Source: Acidimicrobiaceae bacterium
GTDB taxonomy: Bacteria > Actinomycetota > Acidimicrobiia > Acidimicrobiales > RAAP-2
DNA: 9,688 nucleotides
Assembly: GCA_003164275.1 (NCBI GenBank)
Contig: PLSY01000411.1
Location: 1-9,688, forward strand
Direction: 5' to 3'
Shown here: one piece after another, positions 1 to 6,139 of the stretch
Position numbering within the stretch: the first letter of the stretch is position 1
How the letters are laid out: each line of letters starts with the position of its first letter
Notes under the pieces: generated by a model
Told to the model about the DNA's origin: nothing
What the model saw: only the letters and a program-made list of their open reading frames with translations
Database searches by the model: none
Program-made: the position numbers and the translations under genes

Positions 1-2
1 GC

Positions 3-446
3 ATCGGCTCGGCCACCGGCGAGGGCCGGTCGGTCAACGCGGCGAGAGCGGCGATCACGAGCCCACTGCTCGAGGCCTCCATCGAGGGGGCACGGGGCAT
101 CCTGTTGAACATCGCCGGAGGTCCCGACCTCGGTCTCTTCGAGGTCAACGAGGCCGCAGAGATCATCCACGGGGTTGCCCATCCCGATGCCAACATCATC
201 TTCGGCAGCGTCATCGACGAGGCCATGGGTGAAGAGGTGCGGGTCACGGTCATTGCCGCCGGGTTCGAGCGCTGGGAGGCGCCCACTCCAGGGGTGACCG
301 GCCAGACTCCGGCAACCGGCCGAGAGGAGACCCGCAGCCGGGTCCTGGGCGTGGAGACGGTCCACGAGGACATCTTCGCAAACCCGTCAGACGATGAGCT
401 CGATCTGGGTGACGACGACTTCGACGTGCCCTCGTTCCTTCGCTGA
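3..446 (+). CDS. ftsZ: Cell division protein FtsZ, C-terminal part (5' truncated by window)
   Basis: The reading frame is open from the first complete codon (base 3) to the TGA at 444-446 and gives the last 147 residues of FtsZ, the tubulin-like GTPase that forms the division ring. Seen: the C-terminal-domain signatures [42 protein letters not shown] and [10 protein letters not shown]. An acidic, poorly conserved linker follows, then a C-terminal peptide ending [11 protein letters not shown], the conserved tail that binds partners such as SepF in actinobacteria. The GTP-binding N-terminal domain lies outside the window. The gene is the first of a division operon that includes sepF about 1.5 kb downstream, whose product is expected to bind this tail. 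The identity is secure. Confidence 0.97.
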   Translation: MGSATGEGRSVNAARAAITSPLLEASIEGARGILLNIAGGPDLGLFEVNEAAEIIHGVAHPDANIIFGSVIDEAMGEEVRVTVIAAGFERWEAPTPGVTGQTPATGREETRSRVLGVETVHEDIFANPSDDELDLGDDDFDVPSFLR

Positions 447-469
447 GCACCCCAACCGCCCCGGTCCTG

Positions 470-1207
470 GTGGGCTCGGCCATCAAAGCGGCGTGGAGCG
501 ACGCATCCGTGGGCGACCTGAGGCCCGCTACCGGCGAGTTCGACGCCATGAGCGGTCTGGCCCGGTTCGCCACCGGGCTCACCGCTGGTCGATCCTGTGG
601 CCCGGTCGCCGAGGTCCACTGGCTCGATCAGGTCCATGGCAGCTTCGTGGTGGGCGCCCCGCCCGTTGGCTCGAGGCCCGGGGCGGTGGGCCACAGGACC
701 GGTGGGTCGGTGTGCGTGGGCGCCGGAGACGGTCTGGTGGCCGCTTCGCCCGAGGTGGCAATCGCCATGTTGACGGCCGACTGCGCCTCGATAGCCCTGG
801 CCAGCCCCGAAGGCGTGTTCGCCGCCGTCCATGCTGGTTGGCGGGGCCTGGTGGGCGGCGTGATCGGCCAGGCCGCAGCGGCCATGCGGGCCGAGGGTGC
901 GACCGACCTCTCCTCCGCCCTCGGGCCCTGTATCCACGCCGAGTGCTATGAGTTCTCCCCGGCCGACCTGGAAGAGGTCGTCGCCGTGCTCGGCGACGGG
1001 GTACGAGGACAGACGAGCAAGGGCCGACCTGCCCTCGACCTGCCGGCCGCAGTGAGCCTGGCCCTTCGAGCCGACGACATCGATCAACGACCGGGAGTCG
1101 ACGCCTGCACCGCCTGTGGTCCCGGCTACTTCTCCCACCGTGCCCGCAGAGACACGGGACGCCAGGCCCTCGTCGTCTGGACCGAGGCCGACACGGGGGA
1201 GCGATGA
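470..1207 (+). CDS. pgeF: Peptidoglycan editing factor PgeF (YfiH/laccase-domain, DUF152 family)
   Basis: This is a 245-residue protein of the PgeF (YfiH) family. The E. coli member hydrolyses mis-incorporated L-Ser from UDP-MurNAc peptides and so keeps L-Ala at position 1 of the stem peptide. The expected metal/catalytic residues are visible: His56 in QVHG, Cys105 in LTADC and His121 in VHAGWRG. Also present are LGPCIHAECYEF (151-162) and the C-terminal CTACGPGYFSHR. The start is chosen as GTG at 470, 23 bases after ftsZ. No clear Shine-Dalgarno is present, so translation may be coupled to ftsZ, and a slightly earlier non-ATG start cannot be excluded. Its stop overlaps the yggS start as ATGA. 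The position between ftsZ and sepF is typical of actinobacteria and fits a cell-wall role. The older 'laccase-like' label rests on in vitro oxidase activity. Confidence 0.92.
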   Translation: MGSAIKAAWSDASVGDLRPATGEFDAMSGLARFATGLTAGRSCGPVAEVHWLDQVHGSFVVGAPPVGSRPGAVGHRTGGSVCVGAGDGLVAASPEVAIAMLTADCASIALASPEGVFAAVHAGWRGLVGGVIGQAAAAMRAEGATDLSSALGPCIHAECYEFSPADLEEVVAVLGDGVRGQTSKGRPALDLPAAVSLALRADDIDQRPGVDACTACGPGYFSHRARRDTGRQALVVWTEADTGER

Positions 1208-1890
1208 GCGAGGAGCCGGCCCCGTCCTTCGATGCCGCCGGCTTCCCCGGTCGCCTGGAGCGTGTACGCGAGCGCATCGACCGGGCCTCCAGTGATCCCG
1301 GGTCGGTGGTCTTGGTGGCGGTGACCAAAGGGTTCGGCGCCGACGCGGTGACCGCGGCCTTGGAGGCAGGGCTTCCCAACCTCGGGGAGAACTACGCCGA
1401 CGAGCTGGTCAAAAAGGCTGCCGCCATCGACAACGCGGCCGGAACCGCGCCGATCTGGCACTTCCTCGGGGCAATCCAGCGCAACAAGGTGGCCCGCCTG
1501 AGTCCGGTCGTGACCTGGTGGCAGGGGCTCAGTCGACTGGAGGAGGGCCAGGCCATAGCCCGCCGGAGCCCGGATGCCCGGCTGCTCGTCGAGGTGGACA
1601 TGACCGGACAAGCGGGCAGAGGTGGGTGCCCGCCGGAGCGGGTCCCAGAGCTTGTCTCGGCCCTGGTCGACGAGGGGATGGATGTCGCCGGGCTCATGGC
1701 CGTCGGGCGTCAGGGACCGCCCGAAGAGGCCCGGGGTGACTTTGCCCTGGTGTCCTCCCTGGCCGACTCGCTCGGGCTGGGCGTGCGGTCGATGGGCATG
1801 TCCGACGATCTAGAGGTTGCCCTGTCGGAGGGGTCGACGATGGTCCGACTCGGGCGGGCCCTGTTCGGTCCGCGGCCTCCTCGGACATGA
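1204..1890 (+). CDS. yggS: YggS/PLPBP family pyridoxal 5'-phosphate-binding homeostasis protein
   Basis: This 228-residue protein has the usual family length and a single alanine-racemase-like TIM barrel. Seen: VAVTKGF with the PLP-binding Lys42, NLGENYADEL (59-68), the WHFLGAIQRNK motif (85-95), and the C-terminal phosphate-binding stretch GMSDDLEVALSEGSTMVRLG (198-217). The family binds PLP and buffers its level and amino-acid metabolism; no catalytic reaction is established for it. The ATG overlaps the pgeF stop (ATGA at 1204-1207) behind a GGGGGAG stretch, which indicates translational coupling. The ftsZ-pgeF-yggS-sepF order is widely conserved in Actinomycetota, although why a PLP-homeostasis gene sits among division genes is not known. 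Confidence 0.95.
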   Translation: MSEEPAPSFDAAGFPGRLERVRERIDRASSDPGSVVLVAVTKGFGADAVTAALEAGLPNLGENYADELVKKAAAIDNAAGTAPIWHFLGAIQRNKVARLSPVVTWWQGLSRLEEGQAIARRSPDARLLVEVDMTGQAGRGGCPPERVPELVSALVDEGMDVAGLMAVGRQGPPEEARGDFALVSSLADSLGLGVRSMGMSDDLEVALSEGSTMVRLGRALFGPRPPRT

Positions 1891-1914
1891 CCTCTCGGCG
1901 TTGGCCCGACCATT

Positions 1915-1928
1915 CCCCCACCCGGGGG
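1915..1928 (+). other. Short GC hairpin between yggS and sepF
   Basis: CCCCC (1915-1919) can pair with GGGGG (1924-1928) around a four-base loop in the 70-base yggS-sepF gap. There is no T tract. It could be a weak attenuator or simply a chance G/C run. It lies just upstream of the candidate sepF -10 element. Confidence 0.25.
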
Positions 1929-1937
1929 TGCAGGCAC

Positions 1938-1943
1938 TACGCT
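1938..1943 (+). promoter_or_regulatory. Candidate -10 element of an internal sepF promoter
   Basis: TACGCT fits the actinobacterial TANNNT -10 pattern and would place a transcript start near 1950, immediately before the sepF Shine-Dalgarno. No recognisable -35 hexamer lies 16-18 bases upstream, so this is tentative. Confidence 0.3.
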
Positions 1944-1950
1944 GTCCTCG

Positions 1951-1955
1951 GGAGG
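1951..1955 (+). promoter_or_regulatory. Shine-Dalgarno site fixing the sepF start
   Basis: GGAGG ends five bases before the ATG at 1961. This strong site chooses that ATG over the in-frame upstream codons that run back into yggS. The protein then begins with the expected amphipathic helix. Confidence 0.85.
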
Positions 1956-1960
1956 ATTTG

Positions 1961-2533
1961 ATGGCTGCTTCGTTCATGAAAAAGACCATGGCCTATCTTG
2001 GCCTCGTCGATGACGACTACGACGACTACGACGACTACGACTCACGGTCGCCGGCGTCAGTCGGGCGGATGGGTCAACGGCCCGGCGGGCACGACGAGGT
2101 CGACGACGCCCCAGCTGTCGCCCCCAACCCCCGGATCAGGACGTTGACCAGGGACGAGTCGGCCGGAACAGCGGTGGCGGCCGCCCCGATGACTCTCACA
2201 CCGAGGGCGGCCACCATCGGCTCGTCCTCGGTGCGCCCCATCTCCCAGGAGAGTGCAGGAGCGAAGGTCCACATCGTGGCCCCCGGCCGCTTCGCCGACG
2301 CCCAGGAGATCGCGAACCGCCTCATGAACAACCAGCCGGTGATCGTAAACATGCAGAGTGCGGACCGCGACTTGCAGCGCCGAATGATCGACTTCTGCTC
2401 CGGCGTGACCTATGCCCTCTCGGGTGGCATGGAGCGGGTGGCCGACGAGGTATTCCTCCTCACCCCGTCTAACGTGAAGGTCTCCGACGAGGAACGCCAA
2501 CGCCTCGCCGACCGCGGTCTGGTCAATCCCTGA
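1961..2533 (+). CDS. sepF: Cell division protein SepF
   Basis: This 190-residue SepF is the membrane anchor and bundling partner of FtsZ at the septum in Gram-positive bacteria that lack FtsA. Residues 1-16 (MAASFMKKTMAYLGLV) form the amphipathic membrane-binding helix. Residues 17-100 are a low-complexity acidic and Ala/Pro/Thr-rich linker that opens with a perfect DDY repeat. Residues 101-178 are the SepF core domain (DUF552): KVHIVAPGRFADAQEIANRL, then PVIVNMQSAD, RRMIDFCSGVTYAL and EVFLLTPSNVKVS. It lies in the ftsZ operon and should bind the [11 protein letters not shown] tail of FtsZ encoded at the left edge of the window. The start is set by GGAGG at 1951-1955. The length is normal for actinobacterial SepF. 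Confidence 0.96.
   Translation: MAASFMKKTMAYLGLVDDDYDDYDDYDSRSPASVGRMGQRPGGHDEVDDAPAVAPNPRIRTLTRDESAGTAVAAAPMTLTPRAATIGSSSVRPISQESAGAKVHIVAPGRFADAQEIANRLMNNQPVIVNMQSADRDLQRRMIDFCSGVTYALSGGMERVADEVFLLTPSNVKVSDEERQRLADRGLVNP
2012..2038 (+). repeat. Three perfect 9-base codon repeats (GACGACTAC) in sepF
   Basis: GACGACTAC occurs three times in tandem and in frame, followed by a further GAC. It encodes an Asp-Asp-Tyr repeat directly after the membrane helix of SepF. The copies are identical at the nucleotide level, so copy number could vary by slippage without breaking the frame. Confidence 0.9.
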
Positions 2534-2536
2534 GCA

Positions 2537-2551
2537 CCGACCTCCGGTCGG
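2537..2551 (+). other. Hairpin between sepF and yggT
   Basis: CCGACC (2537-2542) pairs perfectly with GGTCGG (2546-2551) around a three-base loop, four bases after the sepF stop. There is no T tract. It may be an mRNA-stabilising or partial-termination element, since the downstream yggT has no obvious promoter of its own. Confidence 0.45.
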
Positions 2552-2580
2552 GCCACCAGACGAGAGAGGGCTGAGGCAGC

Positions 2581-2856
2581 ATGTTGACGCTCATCGTCTA
2601 TCTCCTCAATGCGTTGTTGCTGGCCCTTTTGGCATACTCCATACTCAGTTGGTACACCGCCTATGCCCGGGTCTCGTACGACTCGCCGGTCCGCAAGGTC
2701 CAAAAAGTCCTCTCTGCGGTCTGTGACCCGATCCTCAACCCGGTCCGCCGGGTGATCCCAATGGCCAGGGTGGGAGGGGTCGGCCTCGACCTTTCGGTGC
2801 TGATCGTCATCCTCGTCATCGATCTGATCCTCATCCCGGTGGTCCGGGGCCTCTGA
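2581..2856 (+). CDS. yggT: YggT family small integral membrane protein
   Basis: This 91-residue YggT-family protein has one hydrophobic segment near residues 2-24 (MLTLIVYLLNALLLALLAYS) and a second near 68-88, joined by a charged loop with the family's conserved core (SPVRKVQKVL, CDPILNPVRRVIP). YggT proteins are found beside sepF and divIVA in most actinobacteria and Firmicutes. A role in envelope assembly or division-site organisation is inferred from that context, but the molecular function is not established. The ATG is preceded by GAGG at a suitable distance, 47 bases after sepF, so it is probably co-transcribed with it. Confidence 0.93.
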   Translation: MLTLIVYLLNALLLALLAYSILSWYTAYARVSYDSPVRKVQKVLSAVCDPILNPVRRVIPMARVGGVGLDLSVLIVILVIDLILIPVVRGL

Positions 2857-2887
2857 CCGAAACCCCGGGCAATTTTCGAATTCATCC

Positions 2888-2916
2888 CTCGGCCGCCTCG
2901 GCCGCGCCGCTAGCAT
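2888..2916 (+). promoter_or_regulatory. Candidate leaderless divIVA promoter with tandem 9-mers
   Basis: TAGCAT (2911-2916) matches the actinobacterial -10 pattern and is followed by exactly six bases and then the divIVA ATG. That would start the transcript at or next to the ATG, and no Shine-Dalgarno is present. Just upstream are two perfect tandem copies of CTCGGCCGC (2888-2896 and 2897-2905), each holding the palindrome CGGCCG, in place of a -35 hexamer. An AT-rich patch at about 2871-2886 lies further upstream. Regulator binding at the repeats is inference. Confidence 0.5.
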
Positions 2917-2922
2917 GGGCAC

Positions 2923-3714
2923 ATGGACTCCTCGCAATCTGCCCTCGATTCACTTCGCACCGTTGAGTTCCGGGAGACCCTGAAGGGGTATCACCGCGAC
3001 GACGTGGATGAGTATCTGGAGAAGGCCGCCGTGGAGGCCGAGGGGCTGCAAGAGCAGCTACGCCAGAGCGGAGAACGGCTGCGCCAGGCCGCAGAGCGCA
3101 TCTCCCAGCTGGAGACGGCCCTCGAGCAGCACCAGCAGCAGCCGCCCCAACCCCAGCCACAGCCCGAGGCCCCGGCCAGAATCGAGACGGCCATGGTGGG
3201 CGACGACACCTTGCAGCGCACCCTGATCCTGGCCCAGAAGTTCGTCGATGAGACCAAGGCCGACGCCGAGGCCCAGGCGGCCAAGGTGATCTCCGACGCC
3301 AATGCCAAGGCACGGCTGCTGACCGACCAGGCCACGGTCCAGGCCTCCCAGATCGCCGCCGAGTCCGACCAGCGGCTGCGGGAGGAGGTAGCCCGACTGG
3401 AGGACTCACGGAGCAAGCTCACCCGGGAGGTCGACTCGATGTCACGCCACCTGGAGAGCGAGCGCAACCGGCTCCGCACGGCGTTGAGCGACATCCTTCG
3501 CTGGGTCGACCAGAACGTGCAACCCATCACGCCGGCGCTCGAGAACTCGGGTGGGTCCGATGCGCCGAGCCTGGCCCCGGCTCCCGCCGCCGAGCACGCA
3601 GCGCAAACACCGTCCCTCCCCCTCGAAGGCGACATCGGGCCGACCGGCGAGACGGCCCAGGTCCATGCGACCGGCACCACCATTGCCGCTAGCTCTGGCG
3701 GCAACCTGTCCTAG
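2923..3714 (+). CDS. divIVA: DivIVA/Wag31 family polar growth and division scaffold
   Basis: This 263-residue DivIVA-family coiled-coil protein marks curved membrane at poles and septa and directs cell-wall synthesis in actinobacteria. The N-terminal lipid-binding domain is recognisable at about 10-33 (LRTVEFRETLKGYHRDDVDEYL). A first coiled coil runs to about 69, followed by a Gln/Pro-rich linker at 70-85. A long second coiled coil covers about 97-198 (LILAQKFVDETKADAEAQA onward), and a Pro/Ala/Ser/Thr-rich disordered tail starts near 205. The extreme N terminus (MDSSQSALDS) differs from the usual MPLTPxDV start, which is mildly unusual. No Shine-Dalgarno is visible; a TAGCAT six bases before the ATG suggests a leaderless mRNA. 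Placement after sepF-yggT is canonical. Confidence 0.94.
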   Translation: MDSSQSALDSLRTVEFRETLKGYHRDDVDEYLEKAAVEAEGLQEQLRQSGERLRQAAERISQLETALEQHQQQPPQPQPQPEAPARIETAMVGDDTLQRTLILAQKFVDETKADAEAQAAKVISDANAKARLLTDQATVQASQIAAESDQRLREEVARLEDSRSKLTREVDSMSRHLESERNRLRTALSDILRWVDQNVQPITPALENSGGSDAPSLAPAPAAEHAAQTPSLPLEGDIGPTGETAQVHATGTTIAASSGGNLS

Positions 3715-3732
3715 GGTCGGCAGCGTCGGCTT

Positions 3733-3747
3733 GGCCGGCGGTCGGCC
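3733..3747 (+). terminator. Possible weak terminator after divIVA
   Basis: GGCCG (3733-3737) can pair with CGGCC (3743-3747) around a five-base loop, 19 bases after the divIVA stop. There is no T tract, but many actinobacterial terminators lack one. The stretch from here to the promoter at 3808 shows no coding signal. Confidence 0.3.
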
Positions 3748-3807
3748 CAGGGGCTCGACCAGCAGCTCCGAGGCAAGCGATCGGTCATCGTCGTGGGCTG
3801 GCGCTGA

Positions 3808-3835
3808 TTGACCGACCGACCGTCACCACTATGGT
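3808..3835 (+). promoter_or_regulatory. Sigma-70-type promoter of the dksA-like – lspA – rluD operon
   Basis: TTGACC (3808-3813) and TATGGT (3830-3835) are separated by 16 bases. This is the best promoter in the window: five of six bases match TTGACA, and TANNNT is satisfied. The predicted start is near 3842, giving an untranslated leader of about 140 bases. Three tandem GACC units (3810-3821) overlap the -35 element and the spacer. Confidence 0.6.
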
Positions 3836-3841
3836 GCCTGG

Positions 3842-3866
3842 GGCAACATCCCTCGTCGGGATTGCC
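3842..3866 (+). other. 5' leader hairpin 1 of the dksA-like operon
   Basis: GGCAA (3842-3846) and TCCC (3849-3852) pair with GGGA (3858-3861) and TTGCC (3862-3866), leaving a two-base CA bulge and a five-base loop. The nine pairs begin at the predicted transcript start, so the mRNA would carry a 5' terminal stem-loop, which often stabilises transcripts. No known riboswitch class is recognised. Confidence 0.5.
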
Positions 3867-3893
3867 GCAGTGAACCTGGACACGGTATCGTCA

Positions 3894-3942
3894 CCCGCTC
3901 GTCGACAGACGGGATGGTCGGACCCTGTCGCTGTCGAGCGGG
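3894..3942 (+). other. 5' leader hairpin 2 of the dksA-like operon
   Basis: CCCGCTCG (3894-3901) pairs with CGAGCGGG (3935-3942), and after an asymmetric internal loop CGACAG (3903-3908) pairs with CTGTCG (3925-3930). That makes 14 pairs with a 16-base apical loop. It lies about 30 bases before the Shine-Dalgarno at 3971. It could be a regulatory leader element, but its class is not recognised. Confidence 0.5.
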
Positions 3943-3970
3943 CGCTTCCTGGCGGAGGGGTGAACCTTGA

Positions 3971-3976
3971 AGGAGG
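3971..3976 (+). promoter_or_regulatory. Shine-Dalgarno site fixing the GTG start of the dksA-like gene
   Basis: AGGAGG ends five bases before GTG at 3982. It rules out the in-frame TTG at 3967, which lies upstream of the site. The ATG at 3980 is out of frame and is followed at once by TGA. Confidence 0.85.
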
Positions 3977-3981
3977 TCGAT

Positions 3982-4701
3982 GTGACGGCAGTGAAGAAGG
4001 CTGTAGAAGCCCCGGCAAGCAAGGCGACGACAGCCCGAAAAGCCGCCGCACCGGCCAAGAAGCCCGCGTCCACACCAACTACGTCCGCCTCCCACACATC
4101 TGCAGCTGCAGGAAAGAAGTCAGTGCCAACTAAGAACGCCGCACCGAAGAAGACCGCACCCGCCAAGGCCGCGGGCACCACCAAGAAGGTGACGGCGAAA
4201 AAGGCCGCCGCCACCGCCCAGCCCGAAGCCGCCCCGCTGGTCGAAGCCGCCCCGGTGGCCAAGGCCCCGATACCAGCGAAAAAGGCCGCCCCCGCACCGC
4301 CCAAGCGACCCGCCACCCCGCCCTACGCCAATGACGAGAAGTTCTTGGAGGAGCAGCGCGTCCTCCTGCTCGAGGAACGGGTCATCTATCAGGGCCAGGC
4401 CGTCGACCTGCGGGCCGAGGCCGACTCCTTGGCCCTGGAGCGCGAGCCCGGTGACGTCCAGTTCGACGAGGAGTCGGGCGAGGGTGGCACCGTCACCGTC
4501 GACCGTGAGCGCAACCTGGCCCTCTCGGCCCAGGCGGCCGCCGCCGTCGAGGAGATCGACGATGCCCTGCGCAAGATCGACCGGAAGACCTACGGGGGCT
4601 GCGAGCGCTGCTTCGAGGCCATCCCGAAGGCCCGCCTCCGCGCCCTCCCGTTTGCCAGGCTGTGCGTGGCCTGCAAGAGCGGCGGCCTGTCACGGCGCTG
4701 A
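3982..4701 (+). CDS. TraR/DksA-family C4 zinc-finger protein with Lys/Ala/Pro-rich histone-like N-terminal tail
   Basis: This 239-residue protein has two unlike halves. Residues 1 to about 113 are almost only Lys, Ala, Pro, Thr and Ser with many AAPAKK/KKA-type units, like bacterial histone-H1-like tails. Residues 114-239 are a TraR/DksA-family domain: a helical hairpin (FLEEQRVLLLEERV, then about 177-200), the actinobacterial tip segment EPGDVQFDEESGEGGT (155-170), and a C4 zinc finger with Cys207, Cys210, Cys228 and Cys231. The proteobacterial DksA tip motif DxxDxA is absent, so a ppGpp-linked role at the polymerase secondary channel cannot be assumed. The tail suggests nucleic-acid binding (inference). 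The GTG start is set by AGGAGG at 3971. The gene heads an operon with lspA and rluD, an arrangement known in other actinobacteria, and has a structured leader. Confidence 0.9.
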   Translation: MTAVKKAVEAPASKATTARKAAAPAKKPASTPTTSASHTSAAAGKKSVPTKNAAPKKTAPAKAAGTTKKVTAKKAAATAQPEAAPLVEAAPVAKAPIPAKKAAPAPPKRPATPPYANDEKFLEEQRVLLLEERVIYQGQAVDLRAEADSLALEREPGDVQFDEESGEGGTVTVDRERNLALSAQAAAAVEEIDDALRKIDRKTYGGCERCFEAIPKARLRALPFARLCVACKSGGLSRR

Positions 4702-4715
4702 CCGGCGAGGCGGAG

Positions 4716-5198
4716 GTGGCGCAACGAGGGGTCGCCGCCGGCTCGGGTACCCGGCGACTGGCCACGGCCGTCGTCGTGATGGCGGCCGTCATCGTCTGTG
4801 ACCAGCTGACCAAGTGGTGGGCCGTCACCCGGTTGGCCGACGGGTCGGTGCATGTGATCGGCACGCTCGACTTCGAGCTTGCCCTCAACCGCGGCTCGGC
4901 CTTCAGCCTGTTCCAGGGCCAGACGTTCCTCTTGGTCCTGATGGCGGCGATCCTGATCGCCGGGTTGTTGGTGCTGGTGTGGCGGTCCCCGACCATGGGC
5001 CGGGCCGCCGTGCTCGGGCTCATCCTCGGCGGTGCCCTCGGCAACCTCGCCGATCGGCTGTTCCGATCCAACCACGGAGCGGTCGTGGACTTCATCGCCC
5101 TGCACTTCTGGCCGACTTTCAACGTGGCCGACGCCTCCATCGTGGTCGGCTGTGCCCTCTTGCTCATCTCTCTCGTCCGGAGCCCCCGCCTGCCATGA
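4716..5198 (+). CDS. lspA: Lipoprotein signal peptidase (signal peptidase II) LspA
   Basis: This 160-residue inner-membrane aspartyl protease cleaves the signal peptide of prolipoproteins after diacylglyceryl transfer to the lipobox cysteine. Family motifs are present in order: DQLTKWWAV (29-37), LALNRGSAFSLF (55-66), GGALGNLADRL with catalytic Asp113, VVDFI (123-127) and FNVADASIVVG with catalytic Asp139. Four membrane segments fit about 16-38, 69-89, 96-114 and 139-155. The start is chosen as GTG at 4716, which has GCGAGG five bases upstream and lies 14 bases after the stop of the zinc-finger gene. An in-frame GTG at 4662 inside that gene is also possible but would add an unlikely N-terminal extension. 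The stop overlaps the rluD ATG (ATGA at 5195-5198). Confidence 0.95.
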   Translation: MAQRGVAAGSGTRRLATAVVVMAAVIVCDQLTKWWAVTRLADGSVHVIGTLDFELALNRGSAFSLFQGQTFLLVLMAAILIAGLLVLVWRSPTMGRAAVLGLILGGALGNLADRLFRSNHGAVVDFIALHFWPTFNVADASIVVGCALLLISLVRSPRLP

Positions 5199-6139
5199 CC
5201 GTCCTCTCCGTAGTGGTGCCCTCCTCCCTCGACGGGATGCGGGTGGACAAGGCCGTGGCCCTGGTGGCCGACGTCTCCCGCTCGGCCGTCGACGTACTGG
5301 TGGCCGAGGGCCGGGTGCGCATCGACGGCACCGTCGTGACCAGCCGGCGGGCCGTGTTGCGACTGGGCCAGGAGATCGAGGTCGACCAGGGGGAGGACCA
5401 TGTGCCCGCCGGCCCCGATGGCGACCCGTCAGTCGTCTTTGCCGTGGCCTACGAGGATGACGACGTGATCGTGGTGGACAAGCCCGCCGGCCTGGTCGTC
5501 CACCCGGGAGCCGGCCATCGGACGGGCACCCTCGTCCAAGGGCTCTTGTCCCGCTACCCCGAGTTGTCGGCCATGGTCGCAGAGGTCGGCTCCGAGCTCG
5601 ACCGTCCGGGCATCGTCCATCGACTGGACCGCGGCACCTCGGGCCTCATGGTCGTCGCCCGCACGCCTGCGGCCTACCACTCGCTGGTGGCCCAACTCGG
5701 GGAACGGGAGGTGTCCCGGAGCTACCGGGCCCTGGTGCTCGGGGCCGTGGAGGGGGAGTCGGGGCTGGTCGACGCCCCCATCGGGCGCTCGGTCACCTCC
5801 CCGACCAGGATGGCCGTCACCCGAAAGGGCAAAGAGGCCCGGACCCGCTACCGGGTCGAGCAGCGCTTCGAGGATCCTGTCCCGAGCACCTTGTTGACGG
5901 TCTCATTGGAGACGGGCCGGACCCACCAGATCCGCGTACACCTCTCGGCCATCGGCCATCCCGTCGTCGGCGACCCCGTCTACAGCCGGGGCCGCTCGCT
6001 GCCCGGGGCCAGCATCACCCGACCGTTCCTCCACGCCTACGGCCTGGCCTTCGACCATCCGGTCTCCGGCGAGCGGATGTCGTTCACCTCACCCATGCCC
6101 GACGACCTGTTGGTCCAGCTGGCCGAGCTCTCGGGCTGA
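5195..6139 (+). CDS. rluD: RluD/RluA-family large-subunit rRNA pseudouridine synthase
   Basis: This 314-residue RluA-family pseudouridine synthase converts uridines to pseudouridine, in RluD in helix 69 of 23S rRNA. An S4 RNA-binding domain covers about 13-64 (GMRVDKAVALVADVSRSAVD onward). The catalytic domain follows from about 82, with VVDKPAGLVVHPG (93-105) and the motif HRLDRGTSGLMVVA (142-155) holding catalytic Asp145. SRSYRALVLG (174-183) and LETGRTHQIRVHL (238-250) are also diagnostic. The start at 5195 overlaps the lspA stop, showing tight coupling, and the protein aligns with the family from there. The exact target uridines cannot be read from sequence, so the symbol reflects the actinobacterial lspA-rluD pairing. 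A 13-base tandem duplication covers the stop region. Confidence 0.93.
   Translation: MTVLSVVVPSSLDGMRVDKAVALVADVSRSAVDVLVAEGRVRIDGTVVTSRRAVLRLGQEIEVDQGEDHVPAGPDGDPSVVFAVAYEDDDVIVVDKPAGLVVHPGAGHRTGTLVQGLLSRYPELSAMVAEVGSELDRPGIVHRLDRGTSGLMVVARTPAAYHSLVAQLGEREVSRSYRALVLGAVEGESGLVDAPIGRSVTSPTRMAVTRKGKEARTRYRVEQRFEDPVPSTLLTVSLETGRTHQIRVHLSAIGHPVVGDPVYSRGRSLPGASITRPFLHAYGLAFDHPVSGERMSFTSPMPDDLLVQLAELSG

Noticed and set aside
3842..3942. Known riboswitch or T-box in the dksA-like leader
   Set aside because: No recognisable conserved core of a known class (such as the T-box UGGN or the cobalamin B12 box) was found; only generic stem-loops are visible.
3831..4133. Small plus-strand frame of 100 codons in the leader of the dksA-like operon
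   Set aside because: Its ATG lies inside the predicted -10 element, upstream of the transcript start, and half of it overlaps the dksA-like gene in another frame.
4493..5401. Minus-strand frame of 302 codons opposite the dksA-like, lspA and rluD genes
   Set aside because: It is antisense to three genes with diagnostic motifs, and its composition is that of a high-GC shadow.
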